64,000 nt of DNA from Branchiostoma lanceolatum. Taxonomy: Eukaryota > Chordata > Leptocardii > Amphioxiformes > Branchiostomatidae. Position numbers and translations under genes: made by a program. Below the pieces are notes generated by a model. The model saw nothing but the letters and a program-made list of their open reading frames with translations. It was not told the DNA's origin and did not search any database. Positions 11,331-26,300 of this stretch are shown here, piece after piece. The stretch covers positions 25,677,925 to 25,741,924 of the forward strand of contig NC_089725.1 in assembly GCF_035083965.1 (NCBI RefSeq), read 5' to 3'. Each line of letters begins with the position of its first letter. The first letter of the stretch is position 1.

Positions 11331-14300
11331 TTAAAGTGTTTCCCATCCCCCCGTCAGCTTGTGAAATAGCTCCTCGTTCAGGGTTTGGTTCTGATCCTTG
11401 GAGCGCATGGAGTTGAAGATGTAGCCTCCGATGAACTCGTGAACGATCTTGCAGTCCGCGCTCAGGCACGCGAAGGACACCTGCTCGTCCTCGAACTGCA
11501 CCAGGACTTCCTTCACCTCCCAGTTCACGTTCCAGTGCTTCATGGAGTTGTAGCGCCACGTCTTGAGGGCGTCGCCGGTGTGGAGGTCCATACGCATGAT
11601 GCGGTTAAAGGCAACACCCAGTAGGTCCTAAGAGAAAGAAGTCCATTTGTGAATATAGCTACATGTACATAGGATATCACAATCAGACATTGAATAGATT
11701 TTAAATGACTGAAAGAAAGCAACACATACAAAACATCCTGTGAATCCAGCTTCTGGAAAGAAATTAGTCCTGTCCCTTTTCAGACACATGCACAAGCTGG
11801 TTGCCAGCTTTTTTATAGATTTCTTTTCCACCTGTACAAACTTTTCCACCTGTTTTAACAGGTGAGACACTTGAACTGATTCAAACCCAGTGGAAGACAG
11901 TTTCAAGTTGACAATGGAAAATATGACACCACTGTTCCGATAAAATCAACTAAATCATTGTGAGACACACAATCACTTGTTGACATATGTCTTAAGTGAA
12001 ATATCACTGCATCCCATCCTGTGTTCCAAGTTTTGACAACATCAAGAAAGTAAGGCATGGGGGATACAGCTTTCTTAGCATGCAACTCTGGGTCTAACAT
12101 ACAGCTTAACACAGCTGGCACTATATGTTGCCAACAACGGAAGGTAAGAAAACGTGGGAAGCTCACCTCCTTCTTGTTGCCCCTGAACCTGACGACAAAG
12201 TGTGTGATGCCAAACTCAGGCAGGGCCTGCCACGCCCTGATGTAGTTCAGCTTAGCCTCCAAGAGGGCCAGGTTGGCCACGTTGGCGTGTGCCTCCAGAA
12301 TACGGGCAGTCAGCTGTAAGGAACACAGAAGAAACACAGTCACATTTCTGCAGCTACTAAGTAAAATTTAGTAGAAATTAGGATGGATTTTTACCAAACA
12401 ATACGAACACTATGGTGCATAATACATGTCAGTAATAAGTCACATTTGAAGGACTTCCATGTATTGCAACAGTCCATGCTTGTTGAAGGTCACACAAGTA
12501 TTATTTCAGGCAAGGTCAAGGAATGCCATCCTTGAGATACTTCTGGCATTTGAGAGGTGTCATTGAGAGGAAACTGAGCAGAGACAGCCTTTCATGTTAA
12601 GGGTACTGATGAGTATAATCATGCAGACCCAAGGTACTCCTACTAAAAGTTGCTGACAGTTTATTTCAGAGAGGTTTCCCATGCAGCCAGCTGAAATATC
12701 CTATTCCATGAACTCAGCTCTTGTCATCTGTGATGAAATAGACTGTCAACAATAGCCTTGGTCCCCAGGACATGTCCCACAAGGCCATGCTTGAGTCAGC
12801 TGGGAAGCTGGAGTTCATGGGAAACTACTGTGCCCTCCAGAGGCCCCAACAGTGGAGCATTTCCAGCTGTCTTTAAAGTTTGACTCCACCAACAAATGTG
12901 GCAAACACATCCACTCTGCTCTGCCATTTATCTTTACTACATGTCCGATATAAAAAGTTGCCCTTTTACAGTTTTCCTTCATTTCCTTTTCTGCTGCTCA
13001 ATTTCCTCAAGAAAAGCATTTCATAGCAGTCTAGTTACATGCAAAATGGAATAACATGTACAAGACAACACAATCTGAAAGAAATTACTATACTATTCTA
13101 AAGTACAATACACAAAAACATACAAAGTGCCCTATGCTCTACATCGCATACACATTCAAGTGGTTGTCTTCAAAGCTGAGTGATCAACTACCCAGCTAAT
13201 CCGATGCATTACATGCACAAACTCTGAACCTATAGTTCATGTTATGGCAAGAAGCAGTTAGGGTGTCACATCTATGATGAACAGTTCGCCTTTCTACAAG
13301 TGGAATGTTTTGTCTGTCAAGAAGTTTGACCTCTGCCCCCCAGGGCAACACTTCCTGACAGACAAACGGACATTTTCACCACTTGTGCCAAAGGAGACTT
13401 TTACCTTCCCCTTAGAACATTGTACTTGTGTAGGAGGGTACATGTGGTGTTTGGGCAAAAACTAAAGGGCACCTATGCTATAGACTCTTAGTCTTAAGGT
13501 AGAGTAGACCCTAGACCCATGAATCCCAAGTCACAATTCTATTAAGTTTGACATCAGAAGTCCAGAAGAATATCGAATCGCAAAAAAAAGTAACACAGCT
13601 TGCTTTCTTGGCTTTCTTCTTGGATTGGAGAGAGCTATCAGAAGTGTTCAGTTATTCAAACTCTACTCCTGATCTACAAGATAGGGGTTGATCTTATTAA
13701 TAACAAGTGATGCAATGACTGTTACTTTGCTCTGATCTAAATGTGAACTGTTGAAACATTCTGTTTCATTGGGGGAGGGGGGCTTAACCTGGAGTGAACC
13801 ATCATCCTAGCCACGGGGGACTCACTTCAATCAGTTTGAGTTACAGACTCCTGGAAAAGTTCCCACCAATTTGGCCACATGCAGCTATGCCTTCACCTTT
13901 GAAATGGAGTTAGAAGACTTTAACAGACATGTATGTCTGGAGACAGCCAGTCAGGCTAACAAGCCCTTGCCTGTTTTACGACTCTGTATGCTTCCTGCCT
14001 TTCTAACCCAAACCTCACATGTACACACCTACACAAGTGCATGTGTATGTTTCATCTGCTTGATGCCTCCTATCCACCTGACGTCTGGTGTAGGAAGGTA
14101 TGTTACGGCGAAAAGCAGTTAGTAAAATCTAACTAACCGACTTTGCCTTGAACTTCTTGACATGTCTTTGTGATACAAAGTCCTGTGGCTCTATGTTGAT
14201 GTTGCTGACGTTCACGCTTGGGACCGGCTCCTTGGGATGCTGTAGGCCCAGGAAGTTGGTGATGCTCTGGACTTCCGACTCGTAGGTGGCGTCCGCCATC

Positions 14301-17300
14301 GTCTTTCCCTTCGCTGCCAACCTGCATGCTGCCATCCAGCGGGCATACTGTGTTTCCTAAGGGGTAAAAGGGTAGGGAAGTTATATCCACTGGTAGAGAG
14401 AATGGTTATTGCACAAAAATGGCTGAACTTGTTGTCTCTAACATAAGCTAAGAAATTTAGTACTACCTTTCAACCTGAAAACTCTTAGTGGTACATCACA
14501 CAGCTATGTATGAATATCTGCCAGCTGCAATGAGTCTGACTGACCGGACTATTCTTAAACAATCTGTTTGTTTTCAAGGATATTGAGTGATAATGAAGCC
14601 TTCATAACTTTCTTTCTGCTCAATTTACACATCTGCAGAATCGCTTAACTTTTTTTATGTATTGAAAACATGATATAAATTCAATATGTTGATGACACAC
14701 GCCTACACATAATCTTTTATCACCATAAATATATATGTTGGTATCTTTTATCACAATAGATATATATGTTAGTAATATGTTGATGACATGATGACAAATG
14801 TATGCCTGCCACCATCAACAGTTATGCAGCAAGTCCAAAAGCTGATTCTCAGCGCTGACATGTCCTTAAGATTCACCTCAAGCCCACCTCACATTCCTAC
14901 CCTGTCAACCCTCACTCCACAGATACCTCAAGATCACGGCCAAGTCTCGTCCATCACTCAACCAGACAACAAAGAACCGTTGATGTGAGACAACAAGGGA
15001 ATGGGACAGAATGCAACTTCCATCTGTAGATTACTGTCAAGACGCCCATTCAACAGGAAGAGTCCTGTAATGCCACAGCGTGAGGTCTCCAAAATACACT
15101 GTATTATTTTCTGCTCCGCAGCTTCACCCCTGGCCCTGGCTGTACTTTTAACTTGGCGCTGGCTCCATCAAATCTTTGTAATCTGACTACACAAAAGCCT
15201 CCGAAGGCCTGCCCTGCCCACACCCTGACATTTCTTATTGTCTCTTCCAACTGATGGGTCTTTGTGGCACCAGATTATTCAACGTTCAATCTAAATGGGA
15301 TCAGGTATTGATGGATGATGACAAATTGGTCTAAATCCTTAAAGAGACAAGCGATCTGGAGCTGTGCCAAATGCATCATAATGCTGCTTCTGATGATGAG
15401 GAGGATGAATACAGGGTGACCTGAATCACCCCCCAAACGTGCCTGTCCTCACAGCAAGGCAACCAGGCCTCGATTTACACTGACACAGCCGCCTGAAGGG
15501 GCAAGGGTGCCGGTGTAATCCAAGTTTTCATTACTGCAATCCTCCCACACGCCAGCTAACAAGGAGTGGGTACCCCCTAGGCTGTAAATAATGGAGCTCA
15601 GCAAGTTTCATGTTTCCCCACACACTGCCAAGGTAAAGAGCAAAGGCTAGACATGATGATGGGAAACACAGGTCCTAACGTCCCTCCTGAATCATCACAG
15701 TTGCTATAAAGCAAACCTACAACCTTTAAATTGGCACTTAAGTTAAAAAAACACCCAGTCTACCTTAGTCCAGGAATAAAAGGGGTGGGAATAGCAGGCG
15801 CAGAAAAAGTTAAATGGTTGTAGTATCAGTTACTGGGTATTGTATCTAAAACAGGTTTGTAAATGGGTAGATAGGAACTGTAACTATTTTATCCCCAGTC
15901 ATGCAGTGACTGCAGTTTTGACTTTGCAATACAGTGTCATTATCATTCATTCATTATTGACAGAATAATTGTGCAGAAAAGTCCTTACCGAGTCTGCCCT
16001 GATCCAGACCTCGTTCATCCCCTCTGTTGACGGGATGAGGAGCTTGATGCAGTACTTCTCCGACGAGATGTTCACATCTGGAGTCACTTCACATCCTGTC
16101 ACACACACAAAATATTGTTTAATACTCTTCTCAAAGCATATAAACATGAAAATCTAACAAGTCGTCATGCACCTGTTGGATCGTAACTACCAAAGCTTTT
16201 TTTGTGCAAGAGAATTTCATTTTACTACAGCATTAGTACAATTCCACACTGACTCACTGAAAATGTAAGCTGGGTGGTCTACTAACGTACAAGATTCCAC
16301 ATGTCTCAGCAAAGCAAAAGAATCCCACTACAGTCTCCACTGCCATTGATATAAATGCCAGTTATCAGTCATTACGGGCATTTTTTTCATGTATGTTCAG
16401 TGTGTAATGTTGGATTGCTAGATACTCCTTGGCATGTGTGAAAGGCTTTAGGAGTTGTGTATGTTTTCCTTCCCCCATCTGTTACTGTACTGACCTCGGA
16501 GGTTGACCCTCATGATGGGAGCTCCGCTGGCCTCCTCTGGGCTGTGGTAATAGGCCAGGTGGGTGTCCTTGAAGGTGAACCAGTACCGCTTGTAGGATTT
16601 CAGCGTGAACTTCTTCGGCCTGCACACAACAAAAACACGCCACAGCTCAGTAATCACAGTAATACATGGCAAAGTGATACAGTAGAAGGGAGGCTTGTGT
16701 GGCCCCTATATCCGAAATAGTTTGAAAATCTTTACCAGCAATTTCAGTTTATGCTATCAAATGGCACATTGCAGGTAGGTATTTCATGCCATGGTCCACA
16801 CATTTAACACAGAGAAATACAGTAATGTACTGGAAACAAATGTAGGAAAAGGTAATGCTTCTTCATGTGAAAAGAAGTTGCTAGGCTGGAAACGGAGGAA
16901 GACTTTTGGAAACAGGTTTTGTTTGGATCTCTCTTGACAGCTGGTGTACAGAGATCCACTCCCACAATGTAAACAGTGCTGTCCCCGGCTTCTGGAGGAT
17001 CTTTGAACAAAGTTTACGATAAACAGAACTATAGCAGGGCTTTCAGATTTATCGAAAACTAAATGCCATATTCGCAATATAAAATGGGGATTTTCATAGC
17101 CAAATTTGGATACTGAGGCTGAACAAACACTTGACAGAACCCTTGTAGACAGGCCCCTACAGAACAGCAATACAGATCTGTACCACACAAGAATGTAAAC
17201 AATCACAATCAAGTGCGAGAAACATTAACTGCCGAAAGGGCAAACCTCAACAAGGCTGAGAAGAAGACACCAAACACTTCAACTGTCACATTTAACAGGT

Positions 17301-20300
17301 GAAATGGGAGGAAGACAGAAGGCAGGAAGGTCAGTAGTGCAAAGGGTTACTAGCTCAGAAAAACAAGGTCAAGGGGAAGGGAAATTGTTTCCAGAAAATC
17401 TCAAGATCACTACTGGTCTAGTACACTGACATCGAGATTTATCCACAGGATCAAGGACAGGACAGGACTGGATTGGTAAAGTTGCAGTGTCTGTCTCTGC
17501 TCAACAGTTTGAAGGGCAATACAACATGTCAGGACACTTGAGTTGATATGTATCCGGCCACAATTTTGGTAATTACATCGTTAGATGCAATACCGTAATC
17601 TTCCAGAGTCCCAGGTACTTGCACATGGGAAATAAATTGTTGTACTTCTTGGAAAGGAGGAAATTCGTATGAAGGAAAGCAGACATTTTCCATATCTATT
17701 TGTCATTGATACAAATCATATTTATGGAAGGGTAGGGAATAGTTGGGGTTTCTAAGGACCTCATTATTTCCAGCGAGCAGCAACCTATCACTATAGTATC
17801 AGATGGTGGATGTTATACTTATAGATCGCTTCAGACGTTATTAAGATGAGGATATCAGATTTGACTGGTGCGGTGCAAATTAAAGACAGTACAAGGTGCA
17901 TGTTCATAGAAACAGAACATTGATAACAATTCCCTCGCAAAGATAACTTCACGGACAGAAGTTGCTTGACTTACTTGAAGAACCTGAGCCAGTCAGCTAG
18001 TTCAGGTATCTGGGTGATGTCTCCCTGGAGATGGGAAGAGAAGAAAACAGGAAATGATGTGCTATCAATAGGGATGCTATTTTTCCTATGGGAAACATTA
18101 TGCATGACCAACCTCTATAATTAAATATGGGAGGTGCTGATACTTCTATCATATGGCAAAAATCTATCATCATTATCTAAAATGTGACAAGCTGAGAAGG
18201 TATGTCTTTGTGTTCCAAATGGATCAGTCCCAAGTCCCTACACAATGCTCATCTGACATTCATAGCTATACATGTTATTGTATTGAAAAATACCAGATGC
18301 TTTCAATGTGACAATATGTGCAAATAACAATTAATCTCGTTTCTTTTCAGATTGATCAGATATCTCCTTACTAAAATGGCTCATCTATCATTCATATGGC
18401 ATCTTGCATAACTGCTGACTTTGCATTTCAAATGAGCTACCAAGGGAAATTCACAGTACACATTTTATCGACTATATTTCAATCTAAGATAGCAAACTAT
18501 AAAGACATGATACATATACATGTACTGTATTGTAGTTACAGCTACAATTGATTTCTTTTCAGAGTGATCTTCTAACAAAAATTGGTCCTAGATGATATTG
18601 TCTTCTGCCAAATGAGTTATCAAGTGAATCAAACACAATATTTCATCAACCATATTTTGATCTAAGATACGAGACTGTAAAGACTTGAAACATGTATTTA
18701 CAGCTACAATTGATTTCTTTTCAGAGTGACCACATATCTTCTAAAAAAAAAAGCTCATATATCATTCATATGACACACTTTTCAGCTCCCAAATGAGCTA
18801 CCAAGGGAAATTCTGTATTCTATCAACCATATTTCCATCTAAGATCATAACAAACCGATTTACAGCTACAAATGATTTTTATTTTTGGAACGATTTTCTA
18901 ACTAAAATAGCTCCTAAAACATCCTTATAAACTGTTGACATTCTGTTTTCTGCCAAATGAGTAATCAAGTGAAATACACAATATTTCACCAGCCATTTCT
19001 CAACCTAAGACAGCACACATGTACTTACAGCTGCAGAGTTCTTGGCGCTCCCCTCCAGAGACACCTGTAGATCGGTGAGAGCTGCATCAATGTCATCAGT
19101 GGAGTCGTTGGCATTGTTCATGTCTGGCTGGGGCATGGCTGACTGGAGGTTCACTTGCAACTGGAGAGGCAACAAGCAAACATCTATTGTTATATTGAAC
19201 CAAGAAGTAGAAGAAAAAAATACTGCTGAGACTGATATCAGTAGACACAACTTTATGCAGGAATTATGCAGGAATTACGCATGAATATTCTCAATCTATC
19301 ACTACAATGTTTTCAAATTAGATCTTACATTGATTTCAAAAGTAGGTCTCTGTTGCAGGGGTAATCATATGTTTATTTCATTTCTCAGGACAGTGAACTG
19401 TTTCAGCTGTTGGACATGCAACAAATGGCACAAGCATTGACTACAGATTAAGATTAAACACTGCTGTACATCTGTAGAATCACAATTAACACTATGCCTG
19501 TTTGAAAGGAACTGCAACCCAATTTTCAAGTTGGCTAGAACCTACTGATCTGTAAATGTATACAGTAGCGCTCTAGATACCAATGATAGCTACATTAGCC
19601 CTTGAAATTTCTGCCAATATAGCCATACTACTGTAAAGTATGAGTGATTGGCAGTTTTCCTGGTAAATCCTTCTTCTATCTAAAGTCTCCAAGTCTATAC
19701 TTAGCTTTTCCAACCATGTTTTTGTTCAGTGATCATCTCCTATGGGACTTCATGTCATCAGAGCTTGACCTTAATTCACATCTAGTGGGGTATAAAGCCT
19801 AGCAGATAAACTCCTGTCTTGAGTTGCTAATCCCCCACATTTTCAGGTAATCCCCATCTAGGTAACATTCTCTATGGGTGTTAGAGTGAGGCACAGAGAC
19901 TCACTACTAGAAACCAGCGGCAATCTTTCAACAACTTATAATGTTTATGTCTTTGCTCTCTGTTGATGGGCGTTAATCTAGCTTAACATCCGCTAATGAT
20001 TTGATGTGATGATTGAAGGTATTTACAAAGTTAGGCATAGTTGTGACCTGTCTATTGGCTTTCTATCCATCCAACTTCCAAGTTCTACAACTATGATAAA
20101 TGACTTTTCCATGTGGATGATGTGCTGGATTATAAAAATCAATATTATAACATTTCCCATACTTTCTGATGTTATATTATCTAGTTAAACAAGTGTACAT
20201 CCTTGCATGCAGAACTTTTTACAAATAAAACTTTGTATCCCCTATTCAAATTAATGTCTATAAGCAAATGCATCAAAGTTAATGACACAGACTGTACAAT

Positions 20301-23300
20301 ATACATAGATGAGGGCCTACAGTGTCAAATGCATTTTGTCTCCCCATCTTACAAGACCAAAACTGGTCCTAGAATCTAAGCTAAGTAATAGGGAATTACG
20401 TCCCAATCAAGAAACACTCACTTCCAATCCCCAAACTCCTAACAGCAGGTTATCTCATCCCCAATTTATTGCCATGGCAACTACCTCTTTACAAGATGCA
20501 AGGTTGCCAATTCTTCCTACTTCCCACGTAGGTGTATTGATAAAACGGCAACAGACAACATTAAAACCAAATTTATCCTTACTTCCAGGAGACTAATGTG
20601 ATTTGCCCGCGCCTGTAATCAAATTTCTGTCTTCACCCATATCTACAACGCTGCTTGCCAATCTGACCCAAATTAAGTTTCTGTCAACCGCTGAGGCACA
20701 TTTCCCTCCTGGATGTCTCCAGAGCGGCGTGTTGCGTACACTCAAGGTCTAGACAACGGCAAAACTTCAAGATGCAATTACAACGCCTTCAATCACTCAA
20801 GGTCTAGACAACAGTAAAACTTCAAGATGCAATTACAACACCTTCAATCAGGAACACTCCGTAGTTGGACAGAAACTATCCAACTTTTAATCAGTTGCTT
20901 TGCAGAGGGAATTCACAGGGATGCTGCTGCCTACAGATAGCTGTATCTCTTAGTCTGGAATGTTTTTTATGTGAAAGTATTTTGTAGTTAGCAATAATGG
21001 GATTGATTTTCTACAATTCAACTTTGTACCAACTTCACTGCAAGGGAAGTATTATTTTTGGCTTGTGTGTCTGTCTGTCAGTGTTCTTTGTGCAATTTTC
21101 AATAATACACATGTATATGCAATGCAGTGTCGCCAAATATCCTCAATGTTGCTATTTCTATCGTGGGGATTGGAACGGTCGCAAAGCAGTATGGGTAAGG
21201 AGGCGAAGCCTGTCATCTCATTCTACTTGTGATGGAATTTTAGACAAGCACATGCAGACAGGACAAACTTCTTTCACTCCCCAAGTCCACAAACAAGTTC
21301 ACAGGTCCACCCACCTGTAAAGCTGCAAACATCATGGCCTCTTCCTCCGTGCACTCGATCCCTTCCGTAAGCAGCGACCATTTCGCCTGCTCGTAGATCT
21401 GGTTGATGCGGACCGCGTCGTACTTGGGGTTCAGGTCGAAAAACGTGTAGTACTTGTACCTGAGCAAGATGATGTCGTTCTCTCGGATGCCCTGTTCCAT
21501 CAAGGACCGAGAGGAGTTCAGCCATCTGGAAATATCAGACAAGAAAATACAGGATGTCAAGAAAACCAAAGGATATGAATTTGGGGTGTGTTTTGCTTCA
21601 ACTTGACAGGTTGCTACATAATGTGACCACATCTGGGAAACAAAATATTTCAAACATCATAATGATGTCCTGGATAGCATCAGAGACATTTCTTAATTCA
21701 AAGGTAACAGCCTTCTCCCCTATGGCATGTGAGCATGGCCTGGGGAATGATCCTTCGTAATTGCTACTTTATAAGAGAATGATACAGATTTATGTTGCAT
21801 TATTGTATCCAGATGGTGACTCTTTGACCTCTTGTATGATTGAGCTGAACTCGGTCAGTTCTGGAATTTGAATGTGCCTTTGCTGACTAAAAGGCTTGAT
21901 TCATGACCTAGCAAATAATCAGCAGTCTTGCCCTTCAAAATTTTAATCAAATAATTTTTCTACAAAAGTCAGCCATTCCACTACATCATGTTAGTGTTTC
22001 TAGGTCTGGTGGAGGTGAAAATATTTAGCTTGGAGAACAGCGGTAGAAACTAGCATCATCTGAAACTGCAGGGAAATGTCCAGAAGGTGTGCATAACCCA
22101 TATTTCATGCAATGCAACAGGTGGAATAATTCATCTTTTGGACAAGGGTTACGCCTTTTTTTACAACAGGCTCTTTCTTCAAAAGTCAGCCATCCCACTA
22201 CATCATGTTAGTGTTTCTAGGTCTGGTGGAGGTGAAAATATTTAGCTCGGTCAGAGAATAGCAGTGGAGACTAGCATCAACTGAAACAGCAGGAAAATGT
22301 CAGGAAGGTGTGCATAACCCATATTTCATGCACTGCAACAGGTGGAATAAGTCATGTTTTTGACAAGGGTTCAATATTGAACCTGCATATTGCCCTCCTA
22401 TTGTCATGGCAACCCTGCAGCAATGGGAGTGAACCCGGCTATACAACTGTGAATGCGTCTTCTAGTGCTGGCCAAAATCCACCTGTATTTTTACCTTCTT
22501 CAAGGGGATTATGTTCTCAGTGCCATTTGTTTGTGTGTGTTTATGTTTGTGGACAGCATTACTAGAAGTTGTGGATCGATGAATAAGATATTTGTTTGTG
22601 GGTAGGTCTTGACAAAATTAAGATGCCAATGCAATCACTAAGAACTTGAACTTGAACATTATCAGTTTCACCAGTCCTACATGTACATGCGCAAAGCTGG
22701 ACTGTACAAATCATAATTTACAATCTGCATCAAAGTGGGCCGAAGAACCTATCACCTTACATTTCCTAATCTCCCTCATGATTACAGTTCATGAACCCTT
22801 GTTTATGCCTTGTTTACAACAGACTCTTTCTTCTCACTTTACCCCAACTTTGTGCTATTCTACAAAAATACTTTGGTACCAAGGAAAAGGATTCTCCAAA
22901 TTATCTGTGATTTTCAGGACATATATCTTCTCTCACAAAAAAAGTTGACATTTGAAAATATGACTGCTGTGAATGCCAAGACATTTCATCTCGAACTTGA
23001 CCTGTGGTAACCTTGTAGCCTCCAGCATTCCTGGGGCGACCCGGACTGACAGACATCAACCAGATGGAGATTCAGATTCAAACTCAAACTTGTCCTGTAC
23101 GTAGCTCAGTAGAACAAAAGCTGACATTTTATCACCTAAAACTAGTCCTATGGGTTTTGAATTCTTTATCTCTATAATCATGGCTCTAAAACCCCACCTC
23201 CATGCCTGGGGCACATCCTATCAGCTTTTTAACAGTCCGCACCACAAAACCAACCCAGCTAATTGGCCAAAATTGCTTCCTCCCCTTTGAAAATGATTCC

Positions 23301-26300
23301 AGGGGGACCTTTTCGACATCAATTGTCTTCACCAGAAAGTAACACATGGCCTCAATCCAGCCTCTTTGCCTGCGTTACTGAATGCATATATTTTACCAGC
23401 AATGGAACAAAGGTTTCCGGAAGTTTGGAACCTCTACAGAAAACGTGACTGCGGCACAGCAAAATTCCTCTCTTCAGTATACTCAGTAGTCTGGGAGTCA
23501 AGGAGAAACGTGACACTGAAAACCCAAATTTCCCAGGAAGAGACTTATCATGATCGACCATCTGTTTGATCGAAATCCAGATATCCTTCAGATTGTTTAG
23601 ACTGATACAGATGGGTTATAAAATGCAATCTGCCACAGTTTGGTCAATATCCAAGATTTCATAGGATTCTTTACTACTCCTGTGTTAAAGCCAAAATCTT
23701 CCCATCGAGAGGACATGTGTTGGAATTATCACACCTGCTGGCCAGTAACTGCACCAATTACTGTTAATGGTAAAGGAGTGATTGGATGGGGACTATGCTA
23801 TAGCTCACACTACATGAAAGGTGTTAGTCAGTAAGAACATTTGTAGGATTAAAGGTAACTCAAGAAAGCAACACTTTAGTAAATTGGTGTAAATGATTCA
23901 ACTATAGTCTGCGTAACCCAAGCTCTTACTGTCCAGGGCTCTATAGATCTATGGTGCCCCTTCTAGAGACCTGACCAGTGGGAGGGCTGCTAGAGTCACA
24001 ATTTCGTGAAGTTAATTCAACTATGTCACGATAATCTGCTGCCATCAGTTGTTCAAGGTTCACAGGATGAGCTAATTCTAATCCATGTTTTAGACAGTAT
24101 CAGTTTGAGTGACTGCTTCCTGACACCTGTAGAGAAACACCTGGAAGGAACTGATGACCTCATCACACACCTGTTGAAACACCTGTTGGTCCACCTGTGC
24201 TGGCAGGTTGTTGTGCATCATATTACACAGGTCAGGGTACATTGGTATACATGTGTGAACAACCTTGTGCAGAATAGTTACTCTCTCAGTAGCAACCCTT
24301 GTTCAGATTTGGATCATCAGTTCATAGCAATTCAAAAAGAAGGTCTATGCTCACTGATATTATTGCTTTGGCTTCTTTTGACATCTGTACATTAAAGCAG
24401 ACAATTCTGGAATTAATCAGAGGGTGTAAAAACACCTTCTTACAAAGCCTTGTAAGGATGTACAACATAGTAACATGTAGCTGATATGTGATCTGGAAAC
24501 TGAAATTTCACTTTGTTGGCAAAAACCTTTGACCCATATTCTGTTGTAGCTATTACTAGTATTAGTGTGACTTAAAGTCAAAATGGAGCTGAAGCTTTGA
24601 ACTTGATCTGATAACTAAATTAGCCATAGCCAGTGATCTCAACCAAAGGTGGACCTTTGGGGCTTGGTTTGCTATCACAGGGTCCAACTTCCTTTTACAT
24701 GCAATGACCCAAATTCTATCTCCCCAGTTGCTGAAGTAGATATGCAAACTTGGTAACTCCAAAATCAGGAAGCTAAAAATACTGCCCATCTCCTGTGACC
24801 TTGTTTTAGATGTGGGTTAAGGAACATCTGGTAAGTCGCTTGCTGGGAGGGTGCTGGACTTTTGGTGGTCACTTATATAGCAATATTGTAATACCAGTGA
24901 CACTTCTGTTGAGTGCTCAAGGATATCACAGTGACATTTAAAACATCAATAAACATGACAGCTGGCACACATATATAAATATACTTAAATCCTCATGATG
25001 GTAACTACCCATATCAAATTTTGATAATTCTATTTCAGTTGACACATTCCGAGGTGCCATTCTCTCACCAGCAGCAAGCAGGGATGAGTGAGTGAGTGAG
25101 TGAGTGAGTGATGAGTGAGTGAGTGAACGATTTGACCTTCGTATCACAAATCCTGGTCACTGGTGTGATAACATTTTCACAGACAACATGTTAGAATCTA
25201 CTTCTTACACACCTCCCAAACCCCATACTTACAAAGAATTTAGCCTGGCTCTGTCCACGTAGTTCTTGGGTCTGTGCAGGGTGGCGACTGCTTCTGAAGA
25301 GGGCTTGGCAGGGCTTATTGACAGGGCCGATAGGTTGCTGCCATCACTATAAGGACTGTCTGGGAAGGAACTGAGACTGTAGCTGGAGGAAACAGGGCTG
25401 GTTCCATTGTAGCTGGGTACCCTGGGATACGTGTTGTAACCACTAGGCGTCCCCGGCGTCAGGGGCGTCCCCGGCGTCAAGGGACCGGATCTGTAAGGGC
25501 TACCTGGCATACTCGCACTTCTCGGCGTTGTTAGGGTCCCGTCCATCATGCTGGGGGTGGGGGTGGTGGGGTAGGAAGCATCACTATTGTTTGCAGAAGA
25601 AGGGGTCGAAGAATACTTTTCACCTTTCTTCTTTTTAAAGCTGCCTCTTTTTTCTCCCCGTTTCAAAGTCCGTTCATCTACCTTTTTCATGAAAGACAAC
25701 TCCTCTGGATGGCGGATACCTGGAAATGAGCAAGATGTCTTGTTAGCTGTGACACTTTTAAATTAGACGATTTCTCAAACAGCTTCAGTATGTACCATTG
25801 CCACCTGCAAATGCGGGCATGTTGAAGACACTCTACCTAATGAAAATGTTTCAGTATCCTACTGGATGGTTCATTCCTATCATACAGTAGAACCTGTTGC
25901 CACCAAGTACTGTAGGAGCATCCTCATTAGATAGCTTTAAACAGCGCTTACAGCAAGAGGTGCAAAGGTTAGGTATGACAGGTTGTTTGATGTAATATAA
26001 CCAGCTATTGCCACGCCAAGTGTCTACGAAGTTGGTGCATTACGCCAACAGGCAGTTATACCGGCTATACAGATAAAGATTCCACTCACCTAACATGGCA
26101 CATACAGACATGATGGCGTTGAACGCCATGTAGGAATAGTCGACTTTCAGGTCGACCAGCTGCAGGTCAGGGAGCTGGACCCTCAGGTTCTTGTGGGTGG
26201 GGGTGAAGTGCAGCTGGGCGTCGGCCTGGACGCCGCACTTGTCCAGCGTCCAGTGGGTGCGCAGCAGCCACATGTTCCTCTGTGGCCACCAGAAGCCGTG

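Noticed and set aside
12660..12830. Weak inverted repeat GTTTCCCATG/CATGGGAAAC in a kindlin intron
   Set aside because: Pairing is short and interrupted and has no target duplication; likely chance.
24006..24395. 129-codon open frame on the plus strand
   Set aside because: It lies antisense in a kindlin intron, resembles no family and has low-complexity CACCTGT-rich sequence; treated as chance.
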